Of a DNA stretch of 64,000 bases, positions 26,901 through 38,900 are shown piece after piece; within the stretch, counting starts at the first letter, position 1, and every line of letters starts with the position of its first letter. The notes under the pieces are model-generated. The model made no database searches and was not told the DNA's origin. It saw only the letters and a list, made by a program, of their open reading frames with translations. This DNA comes from Aspidiotus rigidus (taxonomy: Eukaryota; Arthropoda; Insecta; Hemiptera; Diaspididae), in the NCBI GenBank assembly GCA_035079385.1, contig JAVHKY010000023.1, positions 1,674,001 to 1,738,000 on the forward strand, in the 5' to 3' direction. Both the position numbers and the translations under genes were made by a program.

Positions 26901-29900
26901 TTTGGCTTTCGCACCTCTGATCCCGCCCAGTCAGCTTCACTTCACACTGACTTTGTGCTCTCAATTCCAATTGATCTTAACCTAGGAACGCGACCTGAAT
27001 ATGTGGAAAGAAGGGGAGGGGGCCAAGTCCAATCGGCTTGACTCAAGAGGTCCTAAGTTTGCATCCTAGATGCCGATCGACCTTGACTTAAATTGAGAAC
27101 CATTTGGAATGTGACCCGCTTGTAGTGAAGGGGGGAAGCGGGTTTGGTGAGGCAATCATTTTGGCTTTCGCACCTCTGATCCCGCCCAGTCAGCTTCACC
27201 TCACACTGATTTTGTGTTCTCAATTCCAATTGATCTTAACCTAGGAACGCGACCTGAATATGGTGAAAGAAGGGGAGGGGGCAAGTCCAATCGGCTTGAC
27301 TCAAGAGATCCTGAGTTTGCATACTAGATGCCGATCGACCTTGATTTACATTGAGAACCACTTGGAATGTGACCCGCTTGTAGTAAAGGGGGGAAGCGGG
27401 TTTGGTGAGGCAATCATTTTGGCTTTCGCACCTCTGATCCCGACCAGTCAGCTTCACCTCACACTGACTTTGTGCTCACAATTCCAATTGATCTTAACCT
27501 AGGAACGCGACCTGAATATGGTGAAAGAAGGGGAGGGGGCAAGTCCAATCGGCTTGATTCAAAAGGTCCTAAGTTTGCATCCTAAATACCGATCGACCTT
27601 GACTTGAATTGAGAACTATTTGGAATGTGACCCGCTTGTTGTGAAGGGGGGAAGCGGGTTTGGTGAGGCAATCATTTTGGCTTTCGCACCTCTGATCCCG
27701 CCCAGTCAGCTCCACCTCACACTGATTTTGTGTTCTCAATTCCAAATGACCTTAACAGCTAGGAACGCGATCTGAATATGGTGAGAGAAGAGGAAGAGAG
27801 GAAATTCCAATCAACTTGGCCTAAGAGATCCTAAGTTGGCACCCTAGAACCCGATTGAACTTAACTCAGATGACTTGAATTGGGGCCACTTGGAATGCGC
27901 ACAGTTTGAAGTGGCGGAGGAGAGGCGGGCTTGGTAAGCCCAATTATGTAAGCTTCAAACACACGAAGAGTAAATTGGAGATTACTTTGGGATGCGGCTA
28001 AAAGGGGGACGGAGTGGGATTAGTGAGCCCGATCATCTTGACCTAAAACGCCCTGACTTTCGTCCCTGATTCCAATTGACCTCATCTTGGAGCGCTCCCT
28101 GAATATGATTAGGGGGGGGAGAGGGTCATGAGCCCAATGATGTTGACCTCAAAGGGATCCTAAATGTGTACACTAGATCTCGGTTGACCTCGAGTTACAT
28201 TGGAGACCACTTTAGGGGAGGTGGGTTTGGTGAGTGCAATGATCGTGACCTAAGACACTTTGACTTCACGCCCCTGATTCCAAATGACCTTGACCTACAT
28301 TACAAACTACCTAGGAATGTGACATGAACATGGCGAAAAGAGGGGATAGGGTGGGGTTAGTGAGCCCAATCATCTTGACCTGAAACGCCCTAACTTTTGT
28401 CCCTGATTCCAATTGACCTTACTTTGAAGTGCGACTACAATATATGAAGAGGGGAAGGCGGGAGAATGGGGAACCCAATGATCTTTACTTATGAGATCAT
28501 AACTTCGTACCCTAGATCCCAATTGATCTGGACGTACATTGAGGGTTAATTGGAAATGCTATTTGGATATAGTGGACACTTTTGACTTCGTGCTCCTGAA
28601 TCAAACAGACCTCGACCTACATCAGGGGCTACCTCGAAATGTGACCTAAATACGGCAAAAAGAGGGGATGGGGTGGGATTGGTGATCCCAAATACCCTGA
28701 CTTTGGGCCATTAATTTCAATTGATCTTACCTTGGAACGTGACCTGAATATGGTGAGGGGGGGACGACGCGTTCAATTATCTTAACCTTAGAGGACCCAT
28801 CTTTGCAAGCTAGATCCTGATTGACTTTACCTTACATTGGACCATTTGAGAAAGCTACCTGGATATAATCGAGGAGGTTAGCCCAATGATTCTGACCTAG
28901 AACACTTTGATTTTGTACCCCCGACCTTGACCTACATTAGGGACTAGCTTGGAATACGACCTCAAAATAGTGCTGAAGGTTAAGAACCCGAAACGTTTTT
29001 AGTAACATATTCAGACAGAGGTTTCAATAGACATCCTAGTACAGCAGAATGGGTAATGGGTATGATATCGCATACCAAGGTTCAGTACAAATAATCTATA
29101 GCTTGCTAAGCAAACTCATAATCACTTGAAGATGAGGACATCACATTTGTTGTTACTGCTTATTCCTAGCACAAAGCCACACTGGTTACAAGAAGACCTT
29201 GATTTACAATAGAAATTTTGAAAAATTTCTGACCTTGATTTACAATTTTGAGAAATTTCTATCATATATGATGGGAGCAAAGTGAACCTGCTGACTACAT
29301 AAACCTCCAGAAATTTAATGTACATTTGGAAATTGGAAAATTGTGAAGAGGTTTGTACGTGAGAGAGACCATTTTTTCTTGCTTGAGTTTTTTTTTTTTT
29401 TTTCTTGTCAAATTATGTTGAGAGACTCCTGAATAATATAATCCCTATTTTTCAACTCTCTTAAGCCTCACTGAAATCATTTGATATTTAGTTGTCCTCG
29501 GTTGTTGGACGGTCATCGAACTTGTTACATTCCCATCGCGTCTTTTTTTTTTTTTGTAAATAGCATTTCTCAAGGATTTTGTAGTCTACAGCTGAGATTT
29601 CAATTGTGTAAATCAACGAATACAGTAAAGCGCGTCTAGCACATTCCTCTATTACTTTTCTACACTCGTATGGTCACGATTTATTGCAATCCTAATGTCT
29701 GTAGGGAGCTCCAGAGAAGGTAAAGTAAACAACCATTTTGTTTGTAACTTACTGCGAGCTGACGACTTCTCTACTGACTTTATTTCCAGTAGTTGTCAGT
29801 AAACCTTTGACTATACAAACTACAAACCAGTGGTAGTATGGACTGATACTATGTGCGGTTAACTTGAATCTGACATTCAGGGGAGAAGGCGGGAATAACG

Positions 29901-32900
29901 CCTTACCCGTAGCATGTAGTCGAAGTCTGCAACCAGATGCACAAATCCTCTTCATAAAATAGCGCCTTACGTAGTTAGATGTGGCGTAGATTATGCAACT
30001 GATGATACAAATCTTCTTTGTTGTAACCTTCTCTTTACCTCCTCACCGCGATGTCGGCTTCAAACTACCCCACCGCGGAAGCCTTGCAATATCAGTCCAT
30101 ACTACCACTGGTTTTAGTTTGTATAGTCAAAGCAGTAAACTAACACTCACATAAAACACTTGACAGGCTTGCAGACAGTTAAGAAGCTATCAGCTCGCAG
30201 TAAGTCACAAACAAAATGGTTGTCCATTTTACCCGCTCTCGAGCTCTTTAATTTCTGTACCCCATTCCCTTTCCAAAAACATAAACTTCGATGATAGACA
30301 CAGTCTAAATCTCTCGAAAATAAGAGGGATTGAGAGAAAGAAAAACGATTTTAAAGATAGAATAAATAAAGTTGAGAAAGAAAAAACCATACACGGAAGG
30401 ATTTTGAACCGGCAAATTTATTCAACGTTAACGATCGTAATGTATGAATTATTGAAGAGCGAGACCTAATTATGAACTAATTGATGAATCAAATATGAGA
30501 AGACAAATCGACGGACGGACTAATACATATTACCTAAGCACAAACCTACACATCATTTTCGATCGAATGAATACATGACAGCTCCAACATGACAATAAAT
30601 AACTGTAGCGAACGACAACTACAAAGTGGGCAGGCTGTATTTTAACAAGTAACAATTCTCCCTTTACCTCAGCACTTTTTCCATTTTTAGTCAAATCCAA
30701 CAACGCTGCTACGATCTTTAGTATTTTTTTCCCTTGTCGTATTTTTTGGGAATATATTTCAACCACATTTACCTACACGAGTATCAATCTTTCTAAAGAG
30801 ATGAGCACAGGTGATACGAAATTGTGAGCTCTTCAGTGAATCATATTTGTGGTTCTGAACCCCTGGAAGGGAACTTTGAATATCGATCATGTCACTATAA
30901 ACTGAACAAACTCGAAATTCCAAGTCATCCTATTTAAAGAGGGGACGATAAACTACATTATTCATATAGTTCTACAATAAATTTGTTAATTTATTTTGCA
31001 GAAAAGACACCCCTCTCCCCATCCTAGTGTTCGCAAGAAGTACTGCTGAGTTCTGTGATTTCGTACTACTTAAACTTCAGAAATGGCAAAATTTTAGGAA
31101 AATTGAGCATACTTTTTCAATATCAATCGCTAGCTTTCCCTCTTTTTTATCTTGGCAGGACTAATTAAAAGAATCATCAATTCGGAAAAAATATACATGG
31201 AGTACTCACTGGTGTTGTAAATAGGATCCAACGTATCCACAGAATGCAATGAAAATAATCGATAACCGGTTCTCGTTCCGACGGCCAAAGATCTGAAATT
31301 AATAATATTTAGTTCGTATCAAATTTTGTGCATGTTTATCTAACTTAATATGAAGTTGCATAATTTTTTTCGGAGTAGAAATGGATACAATAGACATCAT
31401 CATTCTTCCTATTTTCTTAACAACAAAGATATTATGATCTCTCGGTGGCCCAATAAAGAAGGCAAGCTGTATTATGAAAGCGATACCTTGGAAATGTAAC
31501 ACTCACACCCACAATTCAGTCGTCAAGTCGTTGATGGTCGCGGTTGTATCAAACGTTGAATTATTTTTCTTCCATCATACCTCATAAACCATACGTGATA
31601 TTAACGTATTGTCCATTGGTTTATTTATCGGAAGCCATAAAACCACAAAATAAAACGTTCGCGGCGAAACGTTTTTTCATAGTGGAAACGAAAGCCGCCG
31701 CATCAATTACAATTTGAAAATCGTTAATTAGGTTCGCACTTTTGAGAAGAATCCTTAGTAACTTTGCTTATAACGTCTACCTCATTCATACTCACGTATA
31801 AAACCTCACGATTTAGTTGATTGGAAAGGAAAAAGTGGAGAGAAAAGTCTTCTCCATGGACAGAAATTTCTCGACTCGTATACAATAACGAATTTTATTG
31901 GACAACTGTTTCGTCGGTACCGCGAACGGTACACGAATGACGTCGTATGTCGCGGTGAATTTGAGCACCTGCTGAGTGAAATTTCTAGTATCCGAATGAA
32001 AAGATTGTAATTATAAATCCAATATCAATATATATACACAGAAAGAACTTTCTACGAGTAGATGAATAACCGTAACAGAATCTCCCTCGTTTCTCCGCGA
32101 ATTATGCTTAACGTATAAATTAACGAGGAACCCATATAGTACAGTCGAAAAAGACACACAAAAAAAGTCAAACTACACATTTTGGGGGCAAGAGCTAGAT
32201 TTGACGGAAATGTCTCCGGTTTCCAAGAGTCGAGATCACTCACTGCGTGGCTCGCGGAGCTGTGGCACGTTCTTGCTCCCTAAAATCAATTTTCCGTCAA
32301 TATCTCGAGTTCTGTTAGGTCTAGAAAAAAACTTTCCACACAAAAAATGTTCCTCGTGAAATTTCTAACAAGACAGATTAGTTCACTGTTAGCTTAAGTC
32401 TAACTATTGACCTAGAAAGTTCATTTAAGTTGTCGGATATTACGTTTTTCGCGAATTTTTCGAAGGTACATACAATTGCCTGATACGTCGAAAACACGCT
32501 TGGACAGTACAGTCCTTTTGAACACTACCCGCAAGTAAAATATGTTTTGTCCATTTCTCGAAATTAAGATTTTAACATGGAACTTGTTTTATCGAGGGGT
32601 GGGGAGGAAAATAGCCGCCGTCCGGTCGGCTGGCTACCTCAAGGTCGTTTAGAGGTCGACCTCCTATCATATATGTTACGCCGAATCCGTCAAATTGCCG
32701 ATTTTATCAAATCGGTAGAAATTTGGCCGACTTTATAAAATAAACAGAAATTTTTGCCGAATTTATGAAATCGGCAACTGTCTGTCGGTAAGCAACTGAA
32801 ATATTTAGATTGAAAGTAATAATATTTCTTTATCTTGTCTTCCAACTTTTTCTTTTCTTCTTTTTCACGATTTTATGAGACGAGCAACTGAATTATCGTA

Positions 32901-35900
32901 GTAAATTGAAGACCTGGGTACGTAATATTTTTCTTTCTCTTTTCTTCCAAACGTATTTTTTTTTCTTCATCACGTTCAATGACTATCTTCGAGTGAAGAA
33001 TGAAATTAATTCATCCACGTGAAGTGAGCACTGGGCAGGGGTATCGTAAGTGCTCGTGCCGTACAAATTGCAACTCAAAAAGATGTGCCTGTAACAAACA
33101 AGGGTTGGGGAGCAATAGACCGATTCCCCGTGACGTCAACATCTTCGATTTTGATTGAATGCTTGTTCTCTGCTGCTGGCTTTGGGGCAGCCATTTTAGA
33201 ATCCCATAAGAATACAAAGGGAACGTTTCGATCATTCACTAGTATTCAAGAACAAGAAATACGTTAACAATAAAAGCTACATATTATTTGAATTCCAGAG
33301 AACTTCTAGATTCTGGATAGAGATCTCTAATACATTAGGAACATCTTGTTTTTGAATATCTGTAAGTGATCGAATCGTTCCCTGTGTATTCTTATGGAGG
33401 TCGATATCATGATTGGCCCAATAATCGTAATATCGATTACACTACGTAACATATGAAAAATTACTTGAATAAGAATAGATGATTCTTGAAGTATTTTTTA
33501 CACTGAATTCAATGTCGTTTTCCGTTTCTCGATAGCTCGTCTAGATTTATTGTAATCATCATCTTTACTTACAATAAATCGTCGCGTGTCGTCGCCAAAT
33601 GTAACGTTGGTTCTCGTGCTGTGATACTGCTATCGTTGATTGAAGCACGGGAACCTGTGTTACATTTTGTGACGATACACGACGATTTATTGTACGTAAA
33701 GATGATGACTACAAGAAATCTAGATGTGCTATCGAAAAACGAAAAATGGCATTGAATTCAGTGTAAAAAATACGTTAAGAATCATCTATTCTTATTCAAG
33801 TAATTTTCAAAAAGTTCTAAATTGTTATGCAGTGTTACAGATATGGGTACTTTGACTCACTATTGCTCACTGTTATCAACACTGTGACGTCACCGGGGAA
33901 TTGGTCTATGCGGCCTGCGGTGCATTTAGCATACATTTCCAACGAATGTAGCTTGTGCCAAGCCGATGCGTCGGTATTTACTGCCGTACTCGGAGTAAGA
34001 GTGATGCCACAGGACTACAAAATATGGACTGTAAAATTGTTCTTTTTCAATTCTTGGAATATTTCCCAATTCTTGGACTTTGAAATATTTTTAACTGTTG
34101 CCTGCGAATTTGCAATAAGCGTACATTTCCAACGAATGTAGCTTGTGCCAAGCCGACGCGTCGGTATTTACTGCCGTACTCGGAGTAAGAGTGATGTCGC
34201 AGGACATCAAAATATTTTCATAAGTGGACTTGTAAAATTGTTCTTTTTCAATTCTTGGACTTGGAAATATTTCCCAATTCTTAGACTTTGAAATATTTTC
34301 AACTGTTGGACTTGGAATTATTTTCAAATTGAGGGGATTTTGAAATAAATGGACTTGTAAAATTTTTCATTTTCAATTCTTGGACTTGGAATTATTTTCA
34401 AATTGAGGGACTTTGAAATAAATAAACTTGTAAAATTTTTCATTTTCAATTCTTGTACTTGGAAATGTTTTCAACTGTCGGACTTGGAATTATTTTCCAA
34501 ATGTTGGACTTCAAAATATTTTCATACTTCTTGGACTTGTAAAATTTTTCATTTTTGATAGTCCCTACTCGTACAGTTGAAAATGTTACAAAGTCCATGA
34601 AGTATGAAAATATTTCAAAGTCCAACAGTTAGAAATATTTCAATGTCCAACAGTTGAAAATATTTCCAAGTCCAAGAATTGAAAATGAAAAATTTTACAA
34701 GTCCAAGAATTATGAAAATATTATTTCCAAGTCTCGCGGCATCACTCTTACTCCGAGTAGGGCAGTAAATACCGACGCGTCGGCTTGACACAAGCTACAT
34801 TCGTTGGAAATGTATGCTAAATGAAACTTCGCCTATTGGGCCTGCCATCCCGGACGTACATTTGATAATCACAAAGACTGACTTTTTAATATTTTCTCAT
34901 AATGACGACTATTGCCTCTTTTTTTTTTTTTTGCTTGACTTTGATATTAACAAAGATTAACTTTTTTCTCCTTTTTTTATCCATTTGAAACCAACAATGA
35001 TTGACTTCTTCCGATTGTAAAATATTACAGTGATTATTTGCTCAACAAAATTCATTTTATTTTTGGATACTGTTCAACATTTTATACAGACCTATACCTA
35101 TTTCTAATGTATTATTGTAGGTAATTATTTTGATTTTAATATTCGCTTTTGATGTGTTCATATAAATTTATTTGAAAATATTCTCGAAGTTTATCTTCCA
35201 AGTACTTCAGATCGAGTAGAAATATTGCCGATTTTATAAATTCGGTAAAAATTTCTACCGATTTGATAAAATCGGCAATTTGACGGATTCAGCGTAACAT
35301 ACATATCTCGGAGGTTGAAAATTTTTACAGAGAACCTATTTTGTCGGTTTTTTTCGGGGAAAACGTCCGCCGTTCGTCGTCCTGCCGACCGGCAAAGCTC
35401 GGAACTCGAAAATTTTCCAAGTCTCCCTCCTATCATAATTATAATATAACTTGGGGTGGGACCTATCACGTCACAGTTTGATGACGCCATAGGTCAGCCT
35501 TGTGACGTCACAATCTAATAAAGTCACAGATAAGTTTTTTTTTCAACTTTCCCTCCTATTATATATAGCTCCAAAGTCCGGGCCTGCGACGTCACAATTT
35601 GATGACGCCATAGGTCAGCCTGTGACGTCACAATCGACATTTTGTAGATCTCAAGTGTTTCTAAGTCTCCCTCCAACCCCCTTCTATCATAATTGCTTGA
35701 AGGTCGAAATTTTTATAAATCCCCCTTCTATCACATGTAGCTCCAAAGTCCGGATTTGTGACGTCACAATCCGATGACGTCATAGATCTCCATAAAACAG
35801 GTTCCCTACCATCTCTCATTCAACTCCGTTCAGTGGCGGCGCTAGATGTTTGTGCGCCGGTGGCTCACCATGATTTTTCCTGTAATTCCGCGCTCTTTCT

Positions 35901-38900
35901 CCTCGTTTTTGGCGCCTATTATGGCGACTTTCTAAACAAACAGGTAGGCTCGAGCCTACCTGCCACCCACTAGCGCCGCCACTGACTCCGTTAAAGAAGC
36001 AGTGCATTCTTTGGGCCCTAAAACACTGAACTTTATAACCTACAGTAGAGTTTTTGTGCTAGTTGGATTCGTCTCGTCTAGACACGCCCTCTAGAGAAAA
36101 CGCAGAACAGCGGCCAGCACTTACTCTAGTCTACTGTATATTAACCTGAGTGGCAAGCGGGAGCCAAGCACCAGTCTTGTTATAGGCCCTTTAAAAGGAT
36201 TGTAAATCTATATCACTTTAGGAGGGAGCAAACTTATATATGAAACTAATTTCACATTTCTAAAGCTCGCCCTCTCGTGCGCCCTAATCTGGTGTTAGTT
36301 CTGCCGCATACCATAAAATCGCCAGCGTCGTCTTTCAACAATCAACACAGGCTCTTATAGAGATTTGATACCGAATCGCATTTTCCCAAAAAAATATTCA
36401 ATTTTACCATAAAGTGGGGGGGAACAAAATTTATTCGGCATAAAATTTCTTTTAAATAAATGTATTTTGGAGAAAGTCTCTTCAAATTTATTTTTCCATA
36501 ACAATACCTCCAAAACGATACTTTAGGGGTGCAATATCGATTATTTTGAGGGATCAAATTTCAAAATAACGTAAATTAAGAGATGTCGCTCTGTCTCTAG
36601 GAGTTTGTAAGAATCACTGAGTGACGAAAGATATTTAGACTGGCTGCATTTTATAACATACCACGAAATCGGCAGTCTAGTAGATTACAGTTACAAAGGC
36701 CTAAATGGAAGAGGACTGAAAACGCTTTACACGAAGACTCGAAAAATTAACAACCAATCACGAGAGACAGAGACGCAAGAATGTGACAAGTAGATGGAGT
36801 CATACGCAAAGGGGGTTTTGGGTGTTGTGCCGCTGTAGGCCTGGTCAAGTTTTGCCACCTCGCTTTTTCTTTCTTTTCTAATTTTTTTGACGCCCCTTTG
36901 AAATATTCAAAATTTGCCGCCCCCGAAAAAGTGCCGCTGTAGGCCCGGGCCTCTAGGAAAAAAGCCCATTGGTCATACGGGTATCCATCAATTGCGTAAG
37001 CGAGAGTTGAGGAATCCCTACTTAACCTAACTTGGGAAAGGGAGAGGGAGGGTATTAAAATTCATTCTTGCGTAAATTTTTTCAAGAAATAAAATTCGCG
37101 AAATTGTTTTCAAAACGAGCGACAAAAAAAATTATATTACATGTCACCAATATAACATAATTATGCAAGATAGACACTATGTTACATTTTCTGTCATCAT
37201 TTTATATGATTATAGGAGATTACCCATAGAAAAACCGTCACGATTTTTGACGCGTTTTAGAAGGTTTTAGAGAAATCATCATGGGGAAACCGTCCCGGTT
37301 TTCCGTCACGCTTGATGACATCATCAGTGACCTTGAACTACTTTGACCGGTAAAATAGTGCAATTTCCTCTAAGCCCACAATATATCCTTGTGTCGTTAC
37401 GGGACTCTTTCCAAACATTCCTCCTCAACCTACCCTCGAGCGTTTGAGTGAGTTGTTAACTGACGTACAAGTCCCCCTTCTTTTGTGTCTGAGTTCCTCT
37501 CTGTCCTCAAGAAATATCCCTCATCAAATCAATGCAAATTCAACGAGAAGTTCTTCATGTTTCCTCAGGGCATCGGCATCCCAACTGGAGAGCACTCATA
37601 TCGGAGGTGTTCATGGAGAGATTTGAATAAGAGATTTTTGCGTCTAATAGTCATCTTATCAAGTTTGTCTCCTTTTGGTTTCGCTACGACGAAACATGAT
37701 TTACCTCTGGAACGGTCGTGTCCCCCTCCTCAATGAATTTCTATTGTTTCTCAACGGCCGTTATCCATCCATAGCCTTAAGTATCCAAATCGGAGGAAAA
37801 AACATCAATTACCCAGCCGCCATGCCCGGGTCATCATACTGCCCTTTGGCCCACAAACTCGCCGTCCACCGTCTGGTTTCCCTCCCACTAACCCTTTATG
37901 CCTTCGAAAATAAGATGAAGACAATAAAATACCGAGCTCGGAAAGATGAGATTAAGACGGACACTGACACGATGATCCGGAGGAAGCTAGTTAAAGACCA
38001 CCTAAACGCCACAGCATCCCTACCTCGTTCAATACCCATAAAGAGGAAGTTTAGTTGGGCGAGACTTCCGTACCTCAGGTCACTGATCTCAAAAATAAAT
38101 TGTTTAAAAACACTCGAATACAGGCCAGCCTTACTACCTCGTCACAACCTTACGGAACATCCTCAGCAGGAAAAAGGACCCTATAACTAAAAAAAACGCG
38201 TGGAGTGGCGTTTAAAAACTCGAGTGAAGGGAGTGTGCAGCCATATATAGGCGAGACGGACCGTGTCCATGCATTTGAATCAAATCAGCCTCCGAAGTCG
38301 GAATGTGGTCATACGGGAGGGACTGAGGTACTCCTACAACCTAAATCATGAGATGAAGTATACACACGACGCCTCGCACCTGAAAATATGTGACCCCGTC
38401 TACAGAAACACGGTATAGCGTTGAATATCGATCAGGAGAAAGATCTTGTACAGGGACAGGAAGATTCCTTTTCTCCTGATTGTAGTTCAACACTAAGCCG
38501 GATTTCTGTCGACGGGGTCGCATATAGAAATTACACGCCATAAATACCACCACAGTGTTCTCCTGCTCAACAAATATGTATTTGATGATGACCTCATCGA
38601 GGAATTTTATTCGTCATTCGCATACTATTTTAGAAATTGTACTTTAGTCTAATCAATCTTTCGTTTAGAAACATTTCGACCATCCAGTAACACGATGTAA
38701 AAAGGGAGGACTTGAAGAAATTCCAACGTTCCAAGAAATATTCGACTTTCACTCTATACACAAGAAGGATGAATTGAAAAATTTTTGATCATGGAGCTTC
38801 AAGTACTAGCAAGATGACTTGGAAGGAAGAATTTTGACCAAATAATCCTTCTTAATTGATACCCCCAAAAAACAGGTTCTTTGCTCGCCTCAATTAACAA

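Larger units (their letters stand above)
32674..35299. mobile_element. TA-target DNA transposon, 2.6 kb, ~51-bp inverted ends
   Basis: Left end tgttacgccgaatccgtcaa continuing to aaatcggtagaaattt. The right end is its inverted copy with one mismatch over about 51 bp. TA at 32672-32673 and 35300-35301. No transposase frame; the core consists of further nested elements. Tc1/mariner-like by target site only. Confidence 0.85.
32575..35830. repeat. Family A copy split by a 2.6-kb transposon
   Basis: Left part 32575-32673 (aacttgttttatcgagggg ... ctcctatcatata) and right part 35300-35830 (tctcggaggttg ... ccataaaacaggtt) belong to the same satellite-containing family seen at 3.9 kb, separated by the element at 32674-35299. 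The right part has several tgacgtcac palindromes. Confidence 0.7.
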
